NCBI GenBank assembly: GCA_036825655.1
Contig: DAISXU010000020.1
Coordinates: forward strand, 1 to 25,261
DNA length: 25,261 bases
Direction: 5' to 3'
From: JALQTD01 sp036825655
GTDB taxonomy: Bacteria > Bacteroidota > Bacteroidia > Flavobacteriales_D > Sanyastnellaceae
How positions within the stretch are numbered: the first letter of the stretch is position 1; every line of letters begins with the position of its first letter. Below are positions 1 through 8,224 of the stretch, piece after piece. The position numbers and the translations under genes are program-made. The notes under the pieces are model-generated. The model made no database searches. It was not told where the DNA came from and saw nothing but the letters and a program-made list of their open reading frames with translations.

Positions 1-1962
1 GGAGACACCCTGAACCTGACCGTATCTGGGGCCGATACGTATGTTTGGCCCTCCGACCCTTCCATTCTGGAAACAGACGGGGGATTGGCCGTTGTTGCAC
101 CTTCAGAGACCACCATTTACACGATTTACGCTACCTCTCCTGAATGTGCTGACTCGATTGATGTCACGGTCAATGTGACGCCATTTCCCAACCTTCAGAT
201 CACCCCCCCCTCAGCAGCTGCCTGTGATTTGGAATCTGTTGTGCTTACGGCATCGGGATGCAACTTTTACACCTGGGCCCCTCCTCAAGGCCTCAACAAC
301 ATCGTAGGCCCCGTTGTAACTGCAAGTCCTAACTCCACGACAACTTATACTGTCACAGGAATTGTACCGGGATGTACCGTTACAGAAACCGTTACGGTAG
401 CCTTGGAAGTCCTTACGGAACAAGCTGCATTCTTTTGTGAAGGTGAGACGTTCACCCTCCCGGATGGTGCCATCACGGATCAACCAGGTGAATACGAATT
501 CATCTACACAGCCGCCGCAGGTTGTGACAGCGTTGTTACTGTGCTGCTCGAATCCACGCCAGATTACGACCTGACCTTCGAGGTCATTGCCTGCGGCGAT
601 GAAGGCTATGAACTTCCCGATGGCACAACGACATTCACGAGTGGGACCTACAACATGACAGTTCCTACCGCCTACGCGGGTTGCGATAGCACAGTGACCA
701 CCATACTGGAAGTTCTGCCCATCTTAGCAACAAGCCAAAGCATCGAGCTCTGCAACGGAGAAACAGTGACTCTTCCCGATGGCGAAGTCGCAAGCATCAC
801 AGGGATCTACGAGACCATCTTACAATCTCCGATCAGTGGATGCGACAGCACCATCACCTCGAATGTTGTAGTCAACGATGTCTATGACCTCGACTTGAAC
901 ATTGATGCATGCGACGATAGCCCCTACTATCTGCCTGATGGCAGCGTCACCTTGAATTCTGGCGTGTTTTCTTTTGACCTGACTTCGACTGCTGGTTGCG
1001 ATAGCGCTGTGGTATTGAACATCAGCTTCACCCCTGCCTATGACTTGAACTTCTTCCCCGAAATCTGCGAAGGTGAGACCTACACGCTGCCTGACGGAGT
1101 GGTCGTGACCAACTCAGGATTGTATGTGGACCAGTACAACACCGTTGCAGGATGCGATAGCACGATTACCACGCAGTTGATTGTGCACCCCCTTCCTGTC
1201 ATTGGCTTAGACGTTGCCGGGAGTTACTGTTCATACGATGAAAACGTGGTTCTCAATCCTTCCCCTGCAGGTGGAACGCTGAGTGGAGCCAACGTAGTGG
1301 GCACTTCCCTGAACCACGTTGGTGCTGCAGCTGGAACCTACGAAGTCACCTACGCCTACACGGATTCGGATGGTTGCACCGGGACCGAATCTGCTTCTTA
1401 CATCTTGGCGCCAACTGTCAATCCTGGATTTGAGTGGTCCGTGCTGTGCAACCGCTTGGATTTGGTTTCAACGACTCCCGATGCCACGGAGACCATCGAA
1501 TATGCTTGGTTTGTGGATGGCATTCAGATTGGCGAACAAAACACAGCTGGCCATTTCTATGAAGGCGGAGGCGAATACGCAGTGGGCTTGACGGTGACTG
1601 ATGCCTTTGGGTGCACCTTCTCACTTGACCAAATCCTGGACCTTCCTATTGACTTCGACCTTTCCGGCTTCAAAGTCCCCAATGTCATTACCCCCAACAA
1701 TGACAACATGAATGACTACGTCATCTTGGGAGGAACCTCGGGTGGCTGTTTGAAATACGATTTGAAATTCTTCAACCGGTGGGGCAACTTGGTCTATGAG
1801 ATGACACCCAACACTGCACCTTTCGCCGGCTTGGACCTCGATGGACAAGAATTGGGGGATGGCGTTTATTTCTACACCCTCGAAACCGAACGGTACCCTT
1901 GCGCCGACACCCCAGAATTGCGGGATTGGTGCAGCGGGACCATTCAAGTGCTCCGCGACTAA
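1..1962 (+). CDS. Partial T9SS type B (CHU_C) secreted repeat protein, 5' end missing
   Basis: The reading frame is open from the first base, so the start and signal peptide lie outside the window; the TTG at 85 is not a credible start. The visible part begins in Ig-like sequence. It is followed by five tandem repeats (about 436-1161), each with a Cys, an LPDG motif and a GCDS motif. Then comes a beta-sandwich/PKD-like region (around 1200-1640) and a C-terminal CHU_C-type sorting domain (about 1675-1959) with the hallmarks VITPNNDNMND and FFNRWGNLVYE. By family knowledge such proteins cross the inner membrane by Sec, then the outer membrane by the type IX system, and act as adhesins or surface proteins. 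Its stop lies only 3 bp from the stop of the convergent neighbour, leaving no room for a separate terminator. The family call is firm; the function is not known. Confidence 0.9.
   Translation, partial: GDTLNLTVSGADTYVWPSDPSILETDGGLAVVAPSETTIYTIYATSPECADSIDVTVNVTPFPNLQITPPSAAACDLESVVLTASGCNFYTWAPPQGLNNIVGPVVTASPNSTTTYTVTGIVPGCTVTETVTVALEVLTEQAAFFCEGETFTLPDGAITDQPGEYEFIYTAAAGCDSVVTVLLESTPDYDLTFEVIACGDEGYELPDGTTTFTSGTYNMTVPTAYAGCDSTVTTILEVLPILATSQSIELCNGETVTLPDGEVASITGIYETILQSPISGCDSTITSNVVVNDVYDLDLNIDACDDSPYYLPDGSVTLNSGVFSFDLTSTAGCDSAVVLNISFTPAYDLNFFPEICEGETYTLPDGVVVTNSGLYVDQYNTVAGCDSTITTQLIVHPLPVIGLDVAGSYCSYDENVVLNPSPAGGTLSGANVVGTSLNHVGAAAGTYEVTYAYTDSDGCTGTESASYILAPTVNPGFEWSVLCNRLDLVSTTPDATETIEYAWFVDGIQIGEQNTAGHFYEGGGEYAVGLTVTDAFGCTFSLDQILDLPIDFDLSGFKVPNVITPNNDNMNDYVILGGTSGGCLKYDLKFFNRWGNLVYEMTPNTAPFAGLDLDGQELGDGVYFYTLETERYPCADTPELRDWCSGTIQVLRD
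436..1161 (+). repeat. Five tandem 52-53-residue C/LPDG/GCDS protein repeats
   Basis: The GCDS motif is encoded at 520, 679, 838, 994 and 1150, so the spacing is 159, 159, 156 and 156 nt (53, 53, 52 and 52 residues). Each unit starts near a Cys, has LPDG about 8-9 residues later and ends in GCDS. DNA between units is diverged apart from the motif codons (GG-TG-GA-AGC), so this is an old protein repeat rather than a recent DNA duplication. It probably forms a rod of small beta domains, with the paired Cys possibly in disulfides. Confidence 0.85.
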
Positions 1963-1965
1963 CCG

Positions 1966-4900
1966 TTACCGCAACAAGGTGAAAAATCCTTGCACGATGT
2001 CCAGCCCTGGAATGGTAAGGATGTAGAAGTACGTGCCCGCTGCATAGCCGTCGCCTTCCCAGCCATTGTTGTAATTGGTGCGCCTGTATACTTCCGTTCC
2101 CCAACGATCGTAAATGACCAATTCATTCCCTGGAAACCCTTCAAGGTTAGAAAAGACCAAGGCGTCATTCATCCCATCGTCATTGGGCGTGATGACATTG
2201 AACACTTCGATGTCGCAAGGTTCGATGGCCAGGATGGCGCTTTGCTGATCGCCACAAAGCCCCGGCAAAGTGTACACGACCTCCAACATCCCCATACCCG
2301 CAGCTTGAAGGTTGATGACCCCATCTTGGTCAATGCATCCGATGCAATCCGCAGTCCAGATACCATTTTGGATGTAAGCACCCGCTTCAACAAATTCAGC
2401 GGCTATGCATATTTCATCCGTTAAGATGATCGAGGCGTCAAGCTGAGGCATGACCTCAATGCTGAGCACATCGCTGTCATCGCAAATGTCATCGATGACG
2501 TACGTTACCGTGTATTCTCCGAGGGTGATGTCCAGATCCACTGCACCGGGGTCAAAGACGTTACCATTCAAGCACGTCGGACAGTTGGATGACCACGTTC
2601 CTCCGGGATCCGCAGCAAACAATTCAACAGGAGCTTCAGACTCACACAGCACAGGCAGGGCAGCGATTGTAGCATCCACCTCTGCACCAACATTTACGGT
2701 AGCCAAGATCGGCTCGCTGCATGCGTCGTTGAAGGTGAAGATCAAGTCCAATGAACCTACCTGATCGGCCGAGAAAACACCTGAATTCGCATTAACAATG
2801 CAGCCTGGACACAATTCTGAAGACCAAGTTCCTGTAATTCCGGTGGTGTATTCATCAGGAATGCCTGCATCGAAAACGTAATCAAAATTGAAAACGCTTC
2901 CTTCGCACAAATCAGGAGTGGATTCGACCGTTCCCGTAAGGACAGGGAGCAATTCGACCGTCCAAGTCGCTGTATCAGAACATAGCCCATCAGACACTCC
3001 ATAGACCAAGTCAATGGCACCGTAGGCAGAACCATCGAGCGTGAGTAAACCATCCGGTGAAAGGCAACCGCCGCAGTCCGCTTCCCACTCTCCCCCTGGC
3101 GCGTCCGTATTGAATTGGAATTCTCCTATACTCGCACACAAGCTCGGCGGCACGTTGTCTGCCGAAATGCCTACGCCAGGGATTACATTCACCGTCACGG
3201 AGCTGTCAATGGGACAAAAAGAAGCGGGCGTGAACGTAACGACATAACTCCCTGTTTCACCGGCAGAAGGCTCGAAAAGCCCATCTGAAGTCATGCAATC
3301 TGTGCAATTCTCGACAGACCATTCACCAGGCATGTCCGAGAGCATTTGAACTTCTGACCCTTCGCAAACCGTATACGGCCCTTGAATGGTGCCCGAAGTA
3401 GGTTCTGAAACACCAATGACAATGGTGGTATCCCCAGGGCAAGCACCAACGGTTGTGAACGTCAGGAAGTTTTCTCCAAGATCTGCATTCGCTGAAGTAA
3501 AATAGCCATTGTTCGCCAAGCAATTTCCACAAGTGCTTGTCCAAATTCCAAATGCCGGCGAGGGATTGATGTCAAACACATCTCCGACGCACATGCTGAG
3601 CGGCGGGTCATTCAAGATGGGATGTGGATTGGCGATGATGGTCAGGTTCATTTGATCTACATCCGCAAAACAAGAGCCATCCAGGGTGTGGGTCACACTC
3701 AAAAAACCAGGTCCTGCCAACAAGGGGTCAAGGATGAGGGTCTCCGAATCGAAACATCCATCACACGCCACTTCCCATGTGCCAGAACCTTCCAAGGGTG
3801 TCAATTCAATCGGACCTCCTTCCACGCAAATGGGAGCTGGGTAGGTAAAGGCCGCATCCACATCGCTCACAGCAACGATTTCTATATCGTCCGATACGAC
3901 CGGAACATAATCCCCTTCCGTTGGAGCTGGCCCTGAATAAGTGTCCACACAAAATTCAACCTCTCCCTCACTTCCTGATTCCAAGGTGAAAGGGCCGTAG
4001 ACCGTTCCGTCATCCGAAGTGAAAGAGAGCTCTGTGGCCCCCCAACCGTTGTTGCCAGAGTCCATCATCATCAGGGTGTAACAGCCATTTTGGAGGCAAA
4101 CATTGCTCGTAAAAGGTGCGCCTTCTTCCATGATTACCGCCCCGGCATCGCTCAGCAATACCCAATCGATTTGGTTGTTCTGGCTAAATGATCCCGTTGA
4201 CGGAAGACTCACTGCAAAATCTGTGCAGAAGGTGCCGGCTGGCAATTGAGAAAACCAGCCCGTTACAGAAGTGCTCGAAGATGTGCAGAAGGGAAGGGTG
4301 TCCCCTATTCCAATCAATTCATCATTCTCGTACCACAGGGTGGTGCCGTCGACCACTTCACTCGAGGAAAATCGGAACGCGATGTTGCTTGCATTCCAAT
4401 TGCCTGTATTGTACCCTGGAGCAGGAATTCCTACAGAACCGTCGATGTTTTGGATGCCCATCGTGGCATTCCCCCAAGTGCAAGCCTGCCGATTCGCCAA
4501 GTACAATTCAATCACATTGGTTCCTTCGTACAAAACTGCCTGAGCCGATACTTGTTGACTGGTGCAGCTGAATTGGCAAATGCTATTCCAACTGACCACA
4601 AATTGCCGACAAGGTGCCGACCCAAAAGTCCCATAACGCACGTCGCCGCATACCGATGGATTTAAATCAGAATGCACGGCTAGCACAGCATTCAATGGCG
4701 AAGCCGGGTTGGGAATCGGGCCATTCGGGTTATAACCCGCTGCTTCATTCAAGGTGAAGGAGAACCAACCATTGCTCGATATTCGGCATTCGGTGTAATT
4801 GTTGCCGAAAAAATTGAACGTAAATCCCAGTGGAATTGTACCGCTGTAAACATCATCCCCAGTGGCAATGGCCACATTGCCAGAGCTAAAGGGATAGGGC

Positions 4901-5130
4901 AGTGCGTAGGGAATGACATCGACATCGTATTCCGCTCCCCCACCGGAAGCAACCGATGCGATGCCCGGCGCCACAAGGGTGATGCAACTGTCTTCGCACG
5001 TCACTTCAATGTCTTCACCCAACTCGAAGGATCCAAATGTGGCACATTGCCCCCACAACGATGCAGTCGAAAACGAGGCGCTAAGCACACCAACCAAGCA
5101 TAGCAGGCGGCCGAAATACGAATTGGTCAT
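1966..5130 (-). CDS. T9SS type B (CHU_C) secreted protein with seven four-Cys repeats
   Basis: 1054 residues, starting at ATG 5130 with a clear signal peptide (hydrophobic core about residues 8-24, cleavage near WGQ-C). Residues about 70-255 form an N-terminal jelly-roll-like domain common in T9SS cargo (FNFFGNNYTECRISSNGWF region). Residues about 260-400 look like a CUB-like or proprotein-type beta domain (DSGNNGWG). Residues 435-959 hold seven repeats with a fixed four-Cys pattern. Residues about 976-1054 are the CHU_C sorting domain (VITPNDDGMNDA, IYDRWGTEVY, ending FFTLLR). Related repeats occur in the protein at 8225-11743, and the C-terminal domain is closest to that of the gene ending at 1962. 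It is probably a surface adhesin or matrix protein; no catalytic motif is visible. Confidence 0.92.
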   Translation of the reverse strand: MTNSYFGRLLCLVGVLSASFSTASLWGQCATFGSFELGEDIEVTCEDSCITLVAPGIASVASGGGAEYDVDVIPYALPYPFSSGNVAIATGDDVYSGTIPLGFTFNFFGNNYTECRISSNGWFSFTLNEAAGYNPNGPIPNPASPLNAVLAVHSDLNPSVCGDVRYGTFGSAPCRQFVVSWNSICQFSCTSQQVSAQAVLYEGTNVIELYLANRQACTWGNATMGIQNIDGSVGIPAPGYNTGNWNASNIAFRFSSSEVVDGTTLWYENDELIGIGDTLPFCTSSSTSVTGWFSQLPAGTFCTDFAVSLPSTGSFSQNNQIDWVLLSDAGAVIMEEGAPFTSNVCLQNGCYTLMMMDSGNNGWGATELSFTSDDGTVYGPFTLESGSEGEVEFCVDTYSGPAPTEGDYVPVVSDDIEIVAVSDVDAAFTYPAPICVEGGPIELTPLEGSGTWEVACDGCFDSETLILDPLLAGPGFLSVTHTLDGSCFADVDQMNLTIIANPHPILNDPPLSMCVGDVFDINPSPAFGIWTSTCGNCLANNGYFTSANADLGENFLTFTTVGACPGDTTIVIGVSEPTSGTIQGPYTVCEGSEVQMLSDMPGEWSVENCTDCMTSDGLFEPSAGETGSYVVTFTPASFCPIDSSVTVNVIPGVGISADNVPPSLCASIGEFQFNTDAPGGEWEADCGGCLSPDGLLTLDGSAYGAIDLVYGVSDGLCSDTATWTVELLPVLTGTVESTPDLCEGSVFNFDYVFDAGIPDEYTTGITGTWSSELCPGCIVNANSGVFSADQVGSLDLIFTFNDACSEPILATVNVGAEVDATIAALPVLCESEAPVELFAADPGGTWSSNCPTCLNGNVFDPGAVDLDITLGEYTVTYVIDDICDDSDVLSIEVMPQLDASIILTDEICIAAEFVEAGAYIQNGIWTADCIGCIDQDGVINLQAAGMGMLEVVYTLPGLCGDQQSAILAIEPCDIEVFNVITPNDDGMNDALVFSNLEGFPGNELVIYDRWGTEVYRRTNYNNGWEGDGYAAGTYFYILTIPGLDIVQGFFTLLR
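2254..3828 (-). repeat. Seven tandem ~78-residue four-cysteine (G-x-W...CxxC) modules
   Basis: In residue numbers of the 1054-residue protein, the first Cys of each unit is at 435, 514, 589, 665, 742, 829 and 908. The CxxC pairs are 456/459, 534/537, 609/612, 686/689, 774/777, 850/853 and 929/932. The closing Cys are 487, 564, 639, 717, 804, 883 and 959. A Trp in a G-x-W context precedes each CxxC by 4-5 residues. All 28 Cys are kept. The pattern fits disulfide-stabilised surface modules; metal binding is an alternative. Confidence 0.85.
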
Positions 5131-5167
5131 GGTTGAGAAGGAGTTATTTAGAGTCAGGCAAACGCCG

Positions 5168-5175
5168 AAAAGATA
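5168..5175 (-). promoter_or_regulatory. Possible -7 element for the minus-strand T9SS cargo gene
   Basis: Read on the minus strand this is TATCTTTT, one mismatch from the Bacteroidota -7 consensus TAnnTTTG, 37 nt upstream of ATG 5130. No TTG lies at the usual -33 distance, so the call is weak. The rest of the 157-bp divergent gap (5131-5287) holds no other convincing element. Confidence 0.2.
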
Positions 5176-5287
5176 AGTTGAGCCGAATGAAGTAGCGACT
5201 GCCCAAGTTCAGACGCCTCAAACATGAAATTAGTTGCAACGGCGAAAGCCTTGCGCAACCTTTATTGATGCAAGGCGTTTTGAGCGT

Positions 5288-8164
5288 GTGAATTTGCAAA
5301 TTGGATGCTTATTGGGCTGCCTGATCCTCGCCACAAGCGCACTGTGTCAGGTTGAAGACGATTTTGAGGTCAGGTATGAATCGCAACACAAAGGCGGCAT
5401 CGTTTTCTTGGCCAATCACAGCCTTTCCTGCGATGGATCTGGAAGTTGCAACGCGGCGTTGGCTTCGATGCCCATTACTGGCGCTAATCAGGAAAACAAC
5501 AACGCCTTCAACATGGTCTATGTGGACGTTGACAACGACCCGGGCACCTGGTCATCGTCCTCGGACAGTTTGTCGCTTGGAACTTGCGCAACCATTACCT
5601 GGGCTGGGCTGTATTGGGCCGGTCGGGTTGAATCGAATACGCCTCAATTTTCCGAACGCAATCACGTACAAATTCGGGCTAACGACGGGGCTTACATCTT
5701 GATCGAGGCGGACGAGTTAAGTGATTTCGATGGGGGCTATTTCGATGCCTATTTCTGTTTTAAAGAAGTGACCGATTGGGTAGTGAACAACCCCATTTCA
5801 ACTCGATACACCGTCGCCAACGTGGTTGCTGATCAAGACAACGAGAATTGGGCTGGATGGACCTTGGTTTTGGCCTACGAAGATGCCTTAGAACCCATGC
5901 GCAACCTCACTATTTTTGATGGATTGGCGTTCATTTCCAGTGGAAATTCAGTAGTGGATGTGCCCATCAACGGCTTCATCACTCCCTTCATTGGTCCAGT
6001 GGACTTTGAGCTTGGCGTCATTGCTTATGATGGCGACCGAGGGTCGACGGGTGACCAATTGTCGTTCAACGGCTCTGGAAGTTTCGAAGTCATTGAAGAC
6101 GCCACGCACGATTCAGGAAACGCATTCAACAGCACCCATTCCCGAGGAGGAGTAATCCAACCGTGGAGGATTCCGTCAGCCAACAACACATTGGGGCATG
6201 ACGCGAACATTTTCCAACCAGACAACAGTGATTTCGACTTCCTTTCCAATGGAGCTTCCGGTGCTGTGATCCGCATGTCCACTGGAGGCGAGTCCGTGAT
6301 GGTCCAAACGGTCACTTCGGTGATCGATGTGTTCGAGCCCGATTTGAAAGCGACGGTCTACATCTCCGACTTGAACGGAGGATTGGCAGAACCAGGAGAC
6401 ATCCTGGAATACGTCGTTGTCGGAAAAAATCTCGGTTCCGATTCATCCACTGGGACCTACATGACTGACACATTGGATATCCGGACGTCGTTTGTCCCTG
6501 GCTCGCTCGAAATGCTGACCGGCTCCAATGCAGGGCCGCTTTCAGATGATCAGGGAGACGACCAAGGCGAATTTGACTCCGGAGTCCAGGCAGTGAGGGT
6601 TCGTGTGGGCGAAGGAGCTGGCTCGGCGATTGGAGGAGAATTGATCAATAACCCTACAGGAGCTGATAGCGTTGCCTTCAAATTCAGGGTGCAACTGACT
6701 GAAGATTGCCTGATTCTTCAATGCGACGGGGTGCTGAGTGGCGTGTCATACATCTTTGGCGATGGAGCCATTTCGGGCAACAGCCAATCCAACAACGGGT
6801 TGAGCGCACTGGTTGATGCCAACGGCTGTCCATTGGCCATGGTGACGGAAGTGGAAGTGGCTACGGGCTCTTGTCCACCTGTAAGCGTAGAACCCATTGG
6901 CACAGTCTGTCTAGGGGATGACGTGCAACTGGCTGTTCCCGCATTTGATGGAAATCCGTTGGCTGAAGCCTTGGCCAATTATTCTTGGACTGGACCCGGT
7001 GGCTTTACCAGCAGCAACTCCATCGCCTACCTCCCTGAAATTGCCGTCGAGAACGGAGGCCTTTACGAGTTAGAACTCACATTTACCGGTTTGGATTGTT
7101 TGCTGAATTCGGCCGATTACGACCTGGATGTTCACGTTCCAGAACCCAGCTTCATCGCCCCAGACACCACGTGTTTTGATGGCCATGCTTTGGACTTCAT
7201 CGGAGAAGGAGCTGCCTACGCCGGTTCGAATTTCACGTGGACCTTTGAAGGCGCCGAGAGCGTTACAGGCACCGGAGTTGCTGGCATTCAATTCGATGCT
7301 CCAGGCTGGCATGGAATTGAACTCGCCTTGACGGAGTTAGGCTGTACAAGCACCTACATCGACTCGGTCTTCTTGGAGGCGACCCCTGATTTACCTCCCT
7401 TCCCTATCAGTGGCCTTCCTGCCTCCGGGTGCTCTCCCCTTCTTGTTCAACCTTCATCCGCTGCGTCCGTTCCCATTGCCATCCTTTGGAATTTTGGTGA
7501 CGGCCAGCTTTCGACGGCGGAAGAGCCCATCCACGTTTTTGAAGCCCCCGGATCCTACGACATCACAGTGAGCGCAGTGACCTTAGGGAATTGCCCAGCG
7601 AGCGTCTCGTTTGTGCTGACCAATGCCGTGACGGTTTATCCAGATCCCGTTGCAGGTTTTGAGCTCGAACCCCACGTCGTCGATGTGCTGGCAGGTACCG
7701 TTCAGATAACGTCGCAAGCATCATCGGGAGTCCTTGTGACCTACTGGATGTCGGATGGAGGAAGCTTGAGCCAACCCAGCGGACAATATACTTTTACCGA
7801 AGGCGGCTCATTTGACGTGGTCCAAACCGTAGTGGATGAAAACGGATGCGTCAGCACTGCCAGTGGAGAAGTGAACGTCAACGGCACCATATTTTTTGCT
7901 CCGACTGCCTTCACTCCCGATGGCAATGGCATCAACGAGGTTTGGCGTCCTGAGGTGACGGGAGTGCTGGAGTATCGGCTGGAGGTTTACAACCGATGGG
8001 GGGAATTGATTTGGTTTTCTGAAAATCCCGATGAACCGTGGCAAGGAAATGTACAAGGTGGAGCTCATTATGCACAAGACGGCGTTTACTCCTGGCGTGT
8101 AAGGTATACAGACCAACTCCGGTACCCTCGATTCATTGAGGGAACGGTTTGGCTCATTCGCTAA
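5288..8164 (+). CDS. T9SS type B (CHU_C) secreted protein with DUF11-like and PKD domains
   Basis: About 958 residues from GTG 5288. This start is chosen because it places a normal signal peptide (MNLQIGCLLGCLILATSALCQ, 21 residues shown minus none) directly at the N-terminus; a TTG at 5234 would add 18 charged residues in front. No in-frame ATG is available near this position. Numbering from GTG, residues about 25-345 are an N-terminal region seen in Bacteroidota cargo (GGIVFLANHSLSC, then AGLYWAG). Residues about 350-480 are a DUF11-like repeat domain (EPGDILEYVVVGKNLG). Ig-like domains follow (SWTGPGGF), a PKD domain lies around 715-785 (WNFGDGQ, APGSYDITV), and a CHU_C sorting domain is near 870-958 (APTAFTPDGNGINE, VYNRWGELIW, ending TVWLIR). 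The next cargo gene starts 60 nt downstream on the same strand. Probable surface protein; ligand unknown. Confidence 0.88.
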   Translation: MNLQIGCLLGCLILATSALCQVEDDFEVRYESQHKGGIVFLANHSLSCDGSGSCNAALASMPITGANQENNNAFNMVYVDVDNDPGTWSSSSDSLSLGTCATITWAGLYWAGRVESNTPQFSERNHVQIRANDGAYILIEADELSDFDGGYFDAYFCFKEVTDWVVNNPISTRYTVANVVADQDNENWAGWTLVLAYEDALEPMRNLTIFDGLAFISSGNSVVDVPINGFITPFIGPVDFELGVIAYDGDRGSTGDQLSFNGSGSFEVIEDATHDSGNAFNSTHSRGGVIQPWRIPSANNTLGHDANIFQPDNSDFDFLSNGASGAVIRMSTGGESVMVQTVTSVIDVFEPDLKATVYISDLNGGLAEPGDILEYVVVGKNLGSDSSTGTYMTDTLDIRTSFVPGSLEMLTGSNAGPLSDDQGDDQGEFDSGVQAVRVRVGEGAGSAIGGELINNPTGADSVAFKFRVQLTEDCLILQCDGVLSGVSYIFGDGAISGNSQSNNGLSALVDANGCPLAMVTEVEVATGSCPPVSVEPIGTVCLGDDVQLAVPAFDGNPLAEALANYSWTGPGGFTSSNSIAYLPEIAVENGGLYELELTFTGLDCLLNSADYDLDVHVPEPSFIAPDTTCFDGHALDFIGEGAAYAGSNFTWTFEGAESVTGTGVAGIQFDAPGWHGIELALTELGCTSTYIDSVFLEATPDLPPFPISGLPASGCSPLLVQPSSAASVPIAILWNFGDGQLSTAEEPIHVFEAPGSYDITVSAVTLGNCPASVSFVLTNAVTVYPDPVAGFELEPHVVDVLAGTVQITSQASSGVLVTYWMSDGGSLSQPSGQYTFTEGGSFDVVQTVVDENGCVSTASGEVNVNGTIFFAPTAFTPDGNGINEVWRPEVTGVLEYRLEVYNRWGELIWFSENPDEPWQGNVQGGAHYAQDGVYSWRVRYTDQLRYPRFIEGTVWLIR

Positions 8165-8193
8165 TCGACTTGCACATCTCCTCATTCCGTTCA

Positions 8194-8220
8194 TTGTGAG
8201 CATCGTCCAACGTAACTTCG
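8194..8220 (+). promoter_or_regulatory. Candidate promoter of the IgGFc-binding-like cargo gene
   Basis: A TTG (8194-8196) is followed after 16 nt by TAACTTCG (8213-8220), one mismatch from TAnnTTTG. The ATG at 8225 lies only 4 nt after it, so transcription would start at or next to the start codon. This suggests the gene can be transcribed independently of the cargo gene ending at 8164. The 16-nt spacer is slightly short for the family. Confidence 0.4.
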
Positions 8221-8224
8221 CATC

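Noticed and set aside
1772..2424. Open frames on both strands around the convergent ends of the first two cargo genes
   Set aside because: Both true genes read through this area to conserved CHU_C ends, and the extra frames have no family features.
4188..4665. Overlapping 90-139-codon plus-strand frames opposite the T9SS cargo gene
   Set aside because: They are antisense to a continuous 1054-codon gene with clear domains; their composition looks like shadow translation.
5131..5160. TTTG...TAAATAAC (minus strand) as promoter of the cargo gene at 5130
   Set aside because: The two parts are only 8 nt apart, far from the 17-23 nt expected for -33 and -7 elements.
5224..5268. ATG-initiated 14-codon ORF before the cargo gene at 5288
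   Set aside because: Too short to call as a gene and out of frame with the signal peptide; kept only as an observation on the start region.
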